Positions 1-10,100 of a stretch of 64,000 nucleotides of DNA are shown piece by piece. Under the pieces are notes generated by a model. It did not search any database. It was not told where the DNA came from and saw only the letters and a program-made list of their open reading frames with translations. This stretch comes from Blasia pusilla (taxonomy: Eukaryota; Marchantiophyta; Marchantiopsida; Blasiales), in assembly GCA_050084515.1 (NCBI GenBank), contig CM114272.1, positions 11,408,001 through 11,472,000 on the forward strand, read 5' to 3'. Every line of letters starts with the position of its first letter. The stretch's first letter is position 1. The translations under genes were made by a program, and so were the position numbers.

Positions 1-65
1 TTTAAATTTTCATTTTTTTAAATTTAATTATTTTGACTTGATTTTTATTAATATTGTTTTTCTCA

Positions 66-1227
66 GTCTTCCACTTCCGTCCAACCCTCGGGGATTACAT
101 GCTATGCTTCAAGTTGCACGAGCACAAGGCCAGAGAAGAAGGCACAATAATTTGGCCCAAGCGAATGTTTATCAATTGTATGTGAATCTTCTTCCTAGAG
201 AGGAAGTCAAGGCTATGACTACTAATGACTTTCATACTCAAGCTAATACAAGATATGCTTTACATACTTTTATTATTTATGCTTTCTACTTGGTCTTAAA
301 TTTTTATGAATGATTTCTAATAACAAATTTTTTTGCAGGCCAATTATGGTACATCATGAAGTTGAAGCTATTCCAAACTCTAGGATTGTGGTCTTACCAT
401 CTCCAATATATATTTCTAAATTATATACTCAAATTTAATACAGATATGTTTGTATGTATATTTATTCTTATTATAATCATATATATTAATTTCTTAACCT
501 CTGCTTGCAATCTTCCAGTTCCTACCAATCCTCTACAATTATCTCACATGCTTCAAGTTGCTCGAGCTGAGGGCCAAAGAAGAAGACATGCTCATTTGGA
601 TGAAGTATATGAGATTGCACATGTTGGCGATTCGTTGATAACGAATGATGCCAATGGACCTAATCGTGAAGGCCACATGGAAGTGAATGAAGACAATGTA
701 CATGCCTCGATTCCAAATGTGGGATCACATTTGGATGAAGTGCATGAGATTGCACATGTTTGTGATCCGTTAATAAGGAGCGATGCAAATGCAGCCATCA
801 TGAAGGCCACATGGAAGAAAATGAAGACAATGTACATGCCTCGATTCCAAATGTGGGATCTAGAAGGGTTGTGAACTTGAAAAATTTGCTCACTATTGCA
901 CGTATTCCTAACTTTGAAGAGAATCACATTCGAATTCTTAGGTTGGGAGATCGTATTGATAGTATGACTGGCCGTTTTTGTGTTGGACTTATGAATGTTG
1001 TTTGTCCGACTTGCAATGCTATACATTGGAAGTGTGAGAGAGTGAAGTATACTAGGTTTATAAGCTCGCCTTTTAGTATGTGTTGTGGGTATGGTAAGAT
1101 TCAATTACCATATTTGACAGCTTCACCTTCTATACTAGCAGAATTACTTTCTAGTATGAGTTCAAATAGTCTTCATTTTTTGCGTAATGCACGTGCCTAT
1201 AATAAGTGCTATTCAATTGGCATCTAA
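66..1227 (+). pseudogene. Helitron 5' exons with duplicated motif and Cys-rich N-terminal region
   Basis: Two candidate exons, from about 75 and about 523, encode near-identical segments reading MLQVARA(Q/E)GQRRRH. Each lies just after a pyrimidine tract and AG, which suggests an exon-scale duplication. The next stretch (811-1227) contains C-P-T-C followed by a C-C-G-x-G-K-I segment. This pattern is typical of the region before the Helitron_like_N domain. A 135-bp direct repeat with a 1-nt slip interrupts the frame at about 790-810. A 1-nt insertion near 1203 ends the frame early; shifting frame there restores readable sequence up to a TGA at 1316-1318. I infer a defective N-terminus rather than a functional one. 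Confidence 0.6.
593..860 (+). repeat. 135-bp imperfect tandem duplication inside the Helitron
   Basis: The copy starting at 593 (catttggatgaag...) recurs at 728, so the period is 135 bp. The second copy is one base shorter around 783-811, which moves the downstream frame. 135 is divisible by three, so the duplication alone would have kept the frame; the later 1-nt loss breaks it. Confidence 0.8.
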
Positions 1228-1375
1228 TGGGGCACATGTGACAGAGCAACGAGGCGGTACAGGAAACTTCAGGATTCAAGGTGGTGTATATCATTCTATT
1301 GGACCTCTTCATCTTTGAAAGTGGTGCTCCTCCACATTCAGCAAGCAAATTTATATTCATGATGATGAGCATCAG

Positions 1376-3915
1376 ATGGAACATAGAAGAAGGATTATGA
1401 GTGGAGATTATCGGGATCAATTGAGGCCAAAGATCTTAAGGGGATTACAAGATATGTTATATGCCCATAATCCATATGTGGCGTTATTTCCAAATGTGGC
1501 TATTGATCCATGTAATTCTGACTTCCATATTGTTCTTAAGGATAGTAAGCGAGGTCTCGATGCAAAACGATACACCTTGCTTGTTGCTTCAGAGATTGTA
1601 GCTATCTTGCCCGGAGATGGGAGTCAACCAGTAGAAGGACGTGATATTATTGTTCGCTTATATGGAGGAGGGATTCGTTGTCTGTCAGACTTGAATGAAG
1701 CGTATATCCCATTGCACTTTGTTTTTCCTTTTGTTTATGGTGAAGCATGTTGGCATCTTGGGATATCTTTGCAAGTGCAACATGATCATAGAGATGATCT
1801 GCCCTTAAGAGGGGATGCTATGATGGATGAAGATAGAGATGATATTGTACAAGGAGGAATTCAAGGTGAGGTTACCACTCATGAGGCGAGTTCAAAGACC
1901 ATTACAACTTTACAATTTGCTTCATTCAGACTTCAAATGCGAGCTAACGCTATGGATAATAATCGGTTGTTGAGGTTTGGTCGTCTTACTCAAGAATATA
2001 TGGTGGATATGTATGCGACTATCGAAATGCAACGGCTAACTTGGATACGATTGCATCAAAAAGAGTTGAAAGCTGATTTATACCAAGGTATCAGAGATGC
2101 CATGACTCGGCATGATGTGAGCGGTCAAGGCATAGGGAGACATATTATCTTACCTTTGTCTTTCATAGGAGGACCCCGTCACATGCATCAATTGTACCAT
2201 GATGTTATGGCCATTGTGAGACATTTTGGGAAGCCTAACTACTTTTTGACTATGACTTGTAATCCTAAATGGCCAGAGATTACTTCTGCTCTGCTTCATG
2301 GGCAATCAACGTCTGATCATCCTAACCTGGTTGTACGTGTTTTCCAACAAAAGAAGAAGGAGTTGTTGAGACTTATATTGGATAAGCATATTTTGGGTCG
2401 AGTGGTAGGATGCATTCATGTGGTTGAGTTCCAAAAGAGAGGGCTACCACATGTGCATATCCTAATTCTTCTTGCTTGTGAGGATAAGCCAAGGAAAACC
2501 TCTGATTTTGACGATATTATATCTGTTGAGATTCTAAATCCCATGACTCATCCTAGGCTACATTATACTGTAAGAAATTGTATGATTCATGGTCCGTGTG
2601 GAGTAGCACATCCAACTGCACCTTGCACGGATAAAACGACAAAAAAATGTTCCAAAGGATACCCAATGCCCTTTGCATCAATGACAATGGAGAATGAGGA
2701 TGGATATCCTATTTATAAGAGGTAATTCATTGGTTTTGTTATTTATTTCATTTAATGTTCTTCTATTAGTGTGCTATCTATTTTCCCCAACTATTAACAT
2801 ACTTTTATATGTGTTTATGCAGGCGTGACAATGGCATATTGATTAATAAATCAAATCATGACTTTGATAATCGTTGGGTGGTTCAATACAATCCAATGTT
2901 ATGTACTTTATTTGATTGTCATATCAATATGGAGATAACAAATAGCATCTTGGCAGTAAAATACTTTTATAAGTATGTGTACAAAGGATCTGATGCCATA
3001 TCGTATACCTTGGCAAATACTACATCAGGAGAGGATACTATTGATGAGACATCATTATATCTTAATGCATGGTATTTCGATCCCTTCTATCTTCCAAGAT
3101 CTCCCAATTTTTCCTATGATATTATGTGGGACTCTAACAATATTTATATTGTATGGTATGAAGGTACGCTTCTTCTTCAGAACCATGTTGGCGAATCTTC
3201 AAGTTTAGTCTACATGCAGAGCAACCAAGTATTGTGAGATTAATTGTTCATCTTCCACACAGTCAAATGGTATATTTTCATGGGCAAGATTCATTGGGTA
3301 ATATTCTAGAGCGAAGTAAGGAAACCAATCTCACTCAATGGTTTGCAACAAATGTTTCTGATTCGACCGCGCGACAATATCTTTATTTGGAGTTCCCTTC
3401 TCATTACTCTTGGAATAAGAAGCAATGGCATCCGCGTAAACGTGCACGAAAAGGATGTGGACATCCTATTGGACGTCTGTATATGACAAATCTAGGTAAA
3501 TTTTCTATTCTTTGTTAAGATACAATTATTAAGGAAAAATTTGAGTTAATGTTAAAATCACATTCATGCTTCCTTCCTAATACTTTTTTTTTGGCTAATC
3601 GTAGCTGAAGGGGAGCGTCATTGGTTACGATTACTTCTCCATCATGTGAGAGGAGCTCAATCATATCAAGATTTGAGAACCATCGCTGGTGTAGTTTATC
3701 CTACCTTCAAAGAGACCGCTATTCAAATGGGACTTTTGGAGGACGATAGAGAGATCTTTTCTTGCTTTGAAGAGGCGGTTGTCATTCGTACTGGCTATTC
3801 ATTACATCTACTCTTTGCCATCAGTCTTCTATATAATACACCTTCCCTTCCGGCTATGGTGTGGGAACATTTTTTGGTTCCATTGACAGAAGATCTTCTA
3901 CATCAAAGGCGTGAG
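1376..3915 (+). pseudogene. Helitron Rep (HUH endonuclease) domain exons
   Basis: The first exon (1376-2721) carries the Helitron_like_N core, including a segment beginning R-Q/L-T-Q-E-Y and the HUH motif in GLPHVHILI near codon 360, which would hold the divalent metal for rolling-circle nicking. The exon ends in YPIYKR; after the 2722-2822 intron it continues R-D-N-G, matching the family junction. Later exons (2823-3071, 3164-3495, 3605-3915) encode the Rep-to-helicase linker. Joining 3071 to 3164 restores an A-W-Y-A-S-S-S-E-P-C-W-R-I-F reading that the unspliced sequence disrupts. This part is open when spliced. The family assignment is firm; activity is doubtful because of lesions elsewhere. 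Confidence 0.8.
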
Positions 3916-4020
3916 GTAATATGCATGCCTTTTGTTAAGTCAATTTTTTTCTTATTTCTCTTATGAATATTTTAGGTACTTTATTTACGTTTTAACTTCT
4001 ATATTTGTTCCTTGTAATAG

Positions 4021-6113
4021 AGAATTGGTATTCCGACCCTTCCATTGGATGTTCATATTATTAATCTTGCGTTATTGGAGGTCCATTACCATCTTCAAGA
4101 TCATGGTAAAAGTATGGCGGACTTTCCCGACATGCCTCGACCAGATTTCCAAGCTCGTGATTTATCTATTTCGCGTCTAGAAGAGGAAGAGCTCTCCTAC
4201 GATCATGATATGCTTTGTGAACGTGTGAGATCAGGAGAGATGTCTTTAAATGATGGACAACGAGCTATTTGGGAAGTTATTTGTAATGCTTTTCGCGATA
4301 TCTTACAGGATGCGCCACCTTCTATAAGTGGATATTATGTATAGTATATATTTTTTTATTTTTTTACTCTTTTAATTTCTTTAAGTTTTATTCTTCTAAA
4401 GTGCTTTTCTGTTACAAAAAATATGGATTTTTTAGGCAAAAAGTTTCTTTATCGATGGTCCCAACGGAACAGGAAAAACATTTTTGTACAACCTTCTTCT
4501 TGCAATGGTAGGGAGCAAGGGTCATATAGCTCTTGTAGTTGCATCTTCGGGGATTACGGCTTTATTATTGGATGGAGGTCGTGCTGCTCATTCTCAATTC
4601 AAGATTCCTATCCAAGTACATGAAAGTTCCACTTGCAAGGAAGTCTAGATTTAAGATTTCTTTTCCTTTTATGGCATGCATATTATTGTTTTATTCTTTG
4701 ATTTATCCTTCATAAATGTTCCTCACATATTGTTTTGTTATCGATTTTCCAGCCTATCGGTCAATAGTCATATGGCCGCCTCATACAAAAGGCGAAGTTG
4801 ATCTTGTGGGATGAAGCTCCTATGACCCATCGTCACGCATTTGAGGCCGTTAACCGTACTTTCCAAGATATCATGGGTTTGATGGATCCTCGATTACGAG
4901 ACTTGCCTTTTGGGGGGAGGATCATTTTATTTGGTGGTGACTTTCGACAACTTCTTCCAGTTGTTCGTCGTGGAGATCGTGCCACAGTTGTGCGTGCAAC
5001 ACTTAGGAGATCTCTTATTTGGTCTGACGTGAGATTATTGAAACTCACTACCAACATGAGAGTTAATACTGTACAAGGTATTAAAGAAGAAACCTAATAT
5101 TTCACCTTTTTCATTTCATCTGGTTTTTGTTTATTTTTAATATTTACTTATTCCTTCATCTTATATTTATTTGGAGGATATGCACGAGAAGAGCAAGAAG
5201 CGTTTGCAACGTGGTTATTAGAGGTAGGAGAGGGTCGTGTACCGTTACATTTGGACCTTGGAGAGGATTTTATACAAGTTTCGGATGCGATAATTGTTAA
5301 AACCACAAGGATCAATGATCTCATTGACATTGTTTATGGACACGATGTTCATAAGTGGAGTGACATTGATTTCTTGAGGGGTACATCCATTTTGTCAACC
5401 AAGAATACTAATGTGGATATTATAAACGCGGAAATTATGTCTCGATTTCCAAGAGAGGTTATATTGATATTCTTGAATATCATTATTATATTTTGATTGT
5501 TGTATTGCTACATTTTTCTATCATCTCTCTTATTATTAATGAGTTATTTTGTTTTTGCAGGAGCATACTTTCTTGAGTGCTGATTCTGTTTCCGACGATG
5601 AGATGAGACTTGTTTATCCAACGGAATTTTTGAATACATGTTTACCATCTGGATTGCCACCTCATTGTTTGACTTTGAAGATTGGAGCTCCGATAATGCT
5701 ATTACAGAATATGAATGGAGCAAAGGGACAAGCAAACGGGACTCGACTGGTGATAGCTGGCTTTAGTCGACATCTTATAGATGCAACAATTATCACGGGA
5801 AAAAACATTGGAGCTCCAAGTTTTCATTCCACGCATTCCATTGATTGCTTATGATTCCGGCCTACCTTTTGATTTACGACGATTTCAATTTCCTATCCGT
5901 CCTGCTTTTGCAATGACTATTAATAAGATTCAAGGTCAAACATTAGATAGAATTGGTATTTACTTGCCCAATCCAATATTTTCTCATGGACAATTGTATG
6001 TTATCTTGTCAAGAGTAGACTCGAAAAATTCTACTCATATGATTACAGATAATGAAAATGCTACTAACAAAATTGATATTTACACTAAAATGTTGTATAT
6101 AATGAAGTGCTAA
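4021..6113 (+). pseudogene. Helitron PIF1-type helicase domain exons
   Basis: Exon 4021-4338 reads R-I-G-I-P into the helicase region. Exon 4436-4642 carries Walker A in GPNGTGKT. The exon after the next intron carries Walker B/DEAD-like W-D-E-A-P-M and the GGDFRQ-L-P-V motif III, then T-x-N-M-R. The last exon (5561-6113) has the C-terminal helicase motifs, including A-M-T-I-N-K-I-Q-G-Q-T and S-H-G-Q-L-Y-V, ending at TAA 6111-6113. A TAG at 4765-4767 is in frame if the acceptor is at 4752, but that same AG could be the acceptor (exon from 4768), which keeps the frame open. A 1-nt slip near 5817 splits the last exon and is not explained by splicing. Confidence 0.8.
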
Positions 6114-6252
6114 ATTAAATTAAAATAACATTATATGCATGAAATTTTATATTGGTATGCATTTTCTAATACTTCGCTTATTGACGCGGGTGCATCAAAA
6201 TGTAACGTATACAAAATTAATCATACCAATAATATTCTCGAGGGGCGCCTAG

Positions 6253-7112
6253 TCAGTCGGGGGTAACTAAGCTCGTTGAGTTCGGGCGGGGCAACGCCAC
6301 GAAACGAGACACGTAATGCGAAACGGAAGAGGTGTCGAAGGATAGCGCGACGTGCGCTGTCCTTCAATTCCTGTCGTCCTCCTCCTCTTCATGGGCCGCG
6401 GAGTCACGTGGAGCTCCGCTGCGGAACTCCCCCTGTCCCGTTTCATCTTTTGCTCTCCTCGCGCTTCCAGCGCCTTCTCTTCTGGTCTCGTAACTTCTCG
6501 TCCTCCTGTAGTTCTTTCTTCTCCAGTGCCTTTTCTTCCGTTCTCTTCTTGTCTCGTAACTTCTCCTCTCCTCTTCGCCTGTGCTTCTACGCCTCTCTCG
6601 ACTCTTCTCCGGAGCATTTCTGTTCTCGTAACTTCTTCTGCTTCTGAATCTGCCGACTCGTCTTTGTGGGCAGCCGATTGTGCTTCGGTTCTGGAGTGAG
6701 CGGTGGTTGAGGAGGAAGGTTCGCCGGTTGCGCGCGGCGGAGGCGAGACTCGGATTCATAGGAGGGAGCGGAGGGGAGGGCGAGTCCGGAGTGTTGGTAA
6801 TCTCATGACGAGCGCAGGGCTTTCTCACTTGGGATTGAGTCGGCGCGAGAAGCGGAGCTGAGTGACGACTGAGGTGGGGGCGGAGCAGGGTTTATGGGTT
6901 TGGGGGCGGGAGTGGGAGTGGGGAGTTGGATCTGAGGAATTGCAGAGCTGCGAAGTTTGTGGCTGTGGTAGTTGTGTGGTGAGGGAGGGAGAGAGGGAGG
7001 GAAGGAGGCAGGCAGGCAGGCAGACAGGCGGGCGGGCAGAACGGCGGCATTCCGAGCTTTTGGACGGGCGATTCCCGTCGTCCGATTGGGGTTCAACTCC
7101 AAGCCTCTGAAA
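6253..7112 (+). promoter_or_regulatory. GC-rich promoter and 5' leader of ClpB
   Basis: This stretch separates the Helitron from the ClpB start codon. It is GC- and CT-rich, unlike the AT-rich transposon to its left. It contains a G-box core CACGTG at 6405-6410 and a two-unit heat-shock-element-like GAAggTTC at 6715-6722. A TATA box or transcription start could not be placed. Overlapping ORFs on both strands are low-complexity translations and are not called. ClpB genes are typically heat-induced, but the two-unit match is too short to prove that here. Confidence 0.5.
6486..6636 (+). repeat. Three spaced copies of a 13-bp CT-rich motif upstream of ClpB
   Basis: The sequence tctcgtaacttct occurs at 6486, 6552 and 6624 (spacings 66 and 72 bp) within a CT-rich background whose intervening sequence is also loosely repeated. 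The spacings are multiples of three, so the frame starting at 6352 reads three times through L-V-T-S. Confidence 0.65.
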
Positions 7113-10100
7113 ATGGCGTCGTGTGTCGGGGCTGTCGGTGTTTCTGGGGCTGCGAATTCCGCGCCTGTTCCGGGCGCTGTGAATTTCAGTCCATCTGCGA
7201 GGAGAGGCGTGAGCGTGAGAGTGGTGGCGGGATACAAGAACTGGGCGAATTTGGTGGATGGACAGAGCCGACGGTCTGGGACATCCCGGACAACAACTGC
7301 GGGGCTTGTAGCGTCTGCTAGGACTGCCACAGCGTTGCAGACCCATCTGGGCTTGCGCCAAGGAGAAGGGAACAAGCAATTGTTCAGTGGGGTGGTGCAT
7401 CGTCGAAGGAGAATTCACTCGACTACACGCTGTGACTCGAGCTCGAGAGATGGAAGGGTAATGTCGCTTCCCATGTGGAATCTGCTTCGTCGTCCTTGTA
7501 TTCGGGGCCGAAACTAGATCCTCAATTGGCATATTTCGTGGTCAGCACGTAGGAATGGAACTGTTTTCGGAGACTGCAAAAACCTTTGAACGCATTTGTG
7601 GAACTCGTCTTACCATCTCTGCACGTGTTGAGACTCTTCTCTATTTATCTAAGCATGCATGTAAACTCGGTCTTGAGGTCGATGAGGCACTTACGCTTGC
7701 GGTATGCGCGAACAGATCAATCAAGCAGAGTTTACAGAGATGGCTTGGCAAGCAATTGTTGCATCTCCCGACGTAGCGAAAGAAAGCAAACAACAGATCG
7801 TCGAAACTGAACACCTCATGAAGGCTTTGTTGGAACAACGAAATGGGCTCGCGCGTAGGATTTTTGCCAAAGCTGGTGTGGATAATACTTCTCTTCTTCA
7901 AGCTACCGACCGCTTTATCCAACGGCAGCCAAAGGTAGAATACTGATTGCCGTTCATGTCAGTGAGGCCAGATTCTCGAGATGTTGAATTTCAGTCTGGA
8001 TTGCAGTTTCTGGAGGCTATGAGCGGACGTCTCGGTCAGGGAAAGTCCTCGGCTATACTCTGTGATTGTGATATGTTATAGGGAAAATAAATGTTTCTCC
8101 ACGTGATTGTCCGCTTTCAGATGTCAAGTTGATGGTATGTTGAGTAGAGCAGAGTGGTGGTTTGGCTCGTTTCTGGCCCAAACTATAGAATATTTGTTCT
8201 CTTCTTTTGTGCAGGTGATGGGTGACACGAGTGGGTCAATGCTGGGCCGTGATTTAGAGGCCCTGATAGACAGAGCCAGAGGGCACAAGAAAGACATGAA
8301 GGACTCATTTGTGTCTGTGGAGCACTTGGTACTGGGATTTCTACAAGATAAGCGTTTTGGGCAGCAACTATTCAAGGAATTCCAGCTGAGCTCCAAAACT
8401 GTTAATGCTGCCATTGATGCTATACGTGGTTCTCAAAGAGTAACGGACCAAGGTGAGTGTTTGTATCCACTCATTTCAACTGCAGGAGGACTGAGCCCAC
8501 GACTCTACACTTTCACTAAGAAATAGAAAGAGAGTTCACTTATCCAGTTGCCTGAAACTTACACCTCTGGTTGCAAAATACTTCATGTCAACTGCTTGTC
8601 CGTCCAATAGGGACAATTGTAATTCTAAGCTTACTCTCATTATGACAGATCCGGAAGGAAAGTACGAGGCCTTGGAGAAGTATGGGAAGGATCTGACAGA
8701 GATGGCTCGCCAGGGAAAGCTGGATCCTGTTATTGGTCGTGATGACGAGATTCGAAGGTGTATACAGATTCTTTCTCGACGAACCAAGAACAACCCTGTT
8801 CTTATTGGTGAACCTGGAGTAGGAAAGACTGCCATCTCCGAAGGGTGAGAACATATGTATGCCTTAATTTTTGGCCGCTTTGCATGTAGAGTGGCTGATG
8901 GGATAGGGTTCATCACTAGATTGGTCGAGTAATTCTCATAAAGCAGAAGTTCAAACTTCTTTACATTTCCATGAACCTCCATAGTGTTGTGGGCTCTTGG
9001 GTTGGAGGCCGGGGTTTAGCAGAGACCTAAAGTGACATAAATGTTATGATTGTCAGCAAGCCATAATGTCTAACTTGGATGGTGGGTGAACAGGCTAGCC
9101 CAACGTATTGTACAAGGAGATGTTCCCCAAGCTCTCATGAATCGTAAAGTATGTACCATCTTTTACTTTTAAACTCATGTGCATTGGCTATTAAATTGAG
9201 GTTTACCTGCAAGAGAAGTCGGGAATACTTATAAATTTAAAGTTCATTCCTCGTCCTTTTCCAATCCTGGTTGGAAGACCTAGTTAGACTATTTGGGTTT
9301 CTTTGGAATGTGCAGTTTGGGGTTGTAGATGACAAATTGATGTGGGTGGCCTTTTGCAGTTGATTTCCCTGGATTTGGGTGCTTTGATCGCTGGTGCTAA
9401 ATTCCGTGGGGAATTTGAAGACCGGTTGAAAGCAGTGTTGAAAGAAGTGACTGATTCAGATGGACAAATTGTTCTTTTCATTGATGAAATTCACACAGTT
9501 GTTGGTGCTGGTAAGTGATTATGGTCTTCGATGGGCCTCACTCTGGGGATGTACTGGTGGATTTTTGTGCTGAAGGTCTTTGTTAGTACCTTTTCAAGGA
9601 GGAAGGTTGTCTTGATAGTCAATGCCTAGCAGATATTAGGTTATCTCAATCAGCAGATGTAGGGAGAAGGCAGGGAATGGAAATGGGAACCACAAATATG
9701 GGGTTTGCCTTGGAAAATGAGATTGAGAGAATGTTCTTGCCTGATATTCTGGGAATGAATTCTAGCAACGCACAGAAGCATTCAGAGGTTCATGGACGTT
9801 ATGGCAAGGAGCATACGGATGGTTACAGATTTTACTCGATCCAACAATACACACACTGTTCGCCCAATCACCAAATACCTCATATGGTGTCCTTGTCTGG
9901 TTTTCTGGGAACGAATTATAGCAACACACAGAAGATCATTGAGATGGTCATGGGTTTTAGGTCAAGGAGCAGTCAGACGGTTACAGATTTTAATGCATCC
10001 ATCAATGCACACACTGCTTCCCCAACCACCGAGTACCTTACATGGGGTTACTGGAAGGAATGTGGAATCCACCTACTGCTCTAGCAGTCCTGTCGTTTAC

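Larger units (their letters stand above)
66..6252 (+). mobile_element. Decayed autonomous Helitron (rolling-circle DNA transposon)
   Basis: On the plus strand this segment encodes, in order, a Helitron N-terminal cysteine region, a HUH Rep nickase domain and a PIF1-type helicase. This is the RepHel arrangement of plant Helitrons. The coding region is broken by introns of about 92-110 bp with GT-AG borders that restore family-like reading across each junction: 2722-2822, 3072-3163, 3496-3604, 3916-4020, 4339-4435, 4643-4752 (or 4767), 5078-5176 and 5458-5560. Lesions include 1-nt slips near 1203 and 5817 and a stop at 1316-1318, so the element is probably dead. The 5' terminus was not found and may lie left of the window. 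A candidate 3' terminus is CTAG at 6249-6252 followed by T, exactly where AT-rich sequence turns GC-rich, but I see only a poor terminal hairpin there. Confidence 0.85.

Noticed and set aside
6714-6723. A functional heat-shock element for ClpB
   Set aside because: Only two of the three or more GAA/TTC units needed for strong HSF binding are present; such pairs occur often by chance.
6267-7532. Several long overlapping ORFs on both strands upstream of ClpB
   Set aside because: Arg/Glu/Ser/Pro-rich translations of GC-rich leader sequence with no family pattern; the ORF at 6972-7517 only extends ClpB exon 1 upstream without an ATG.
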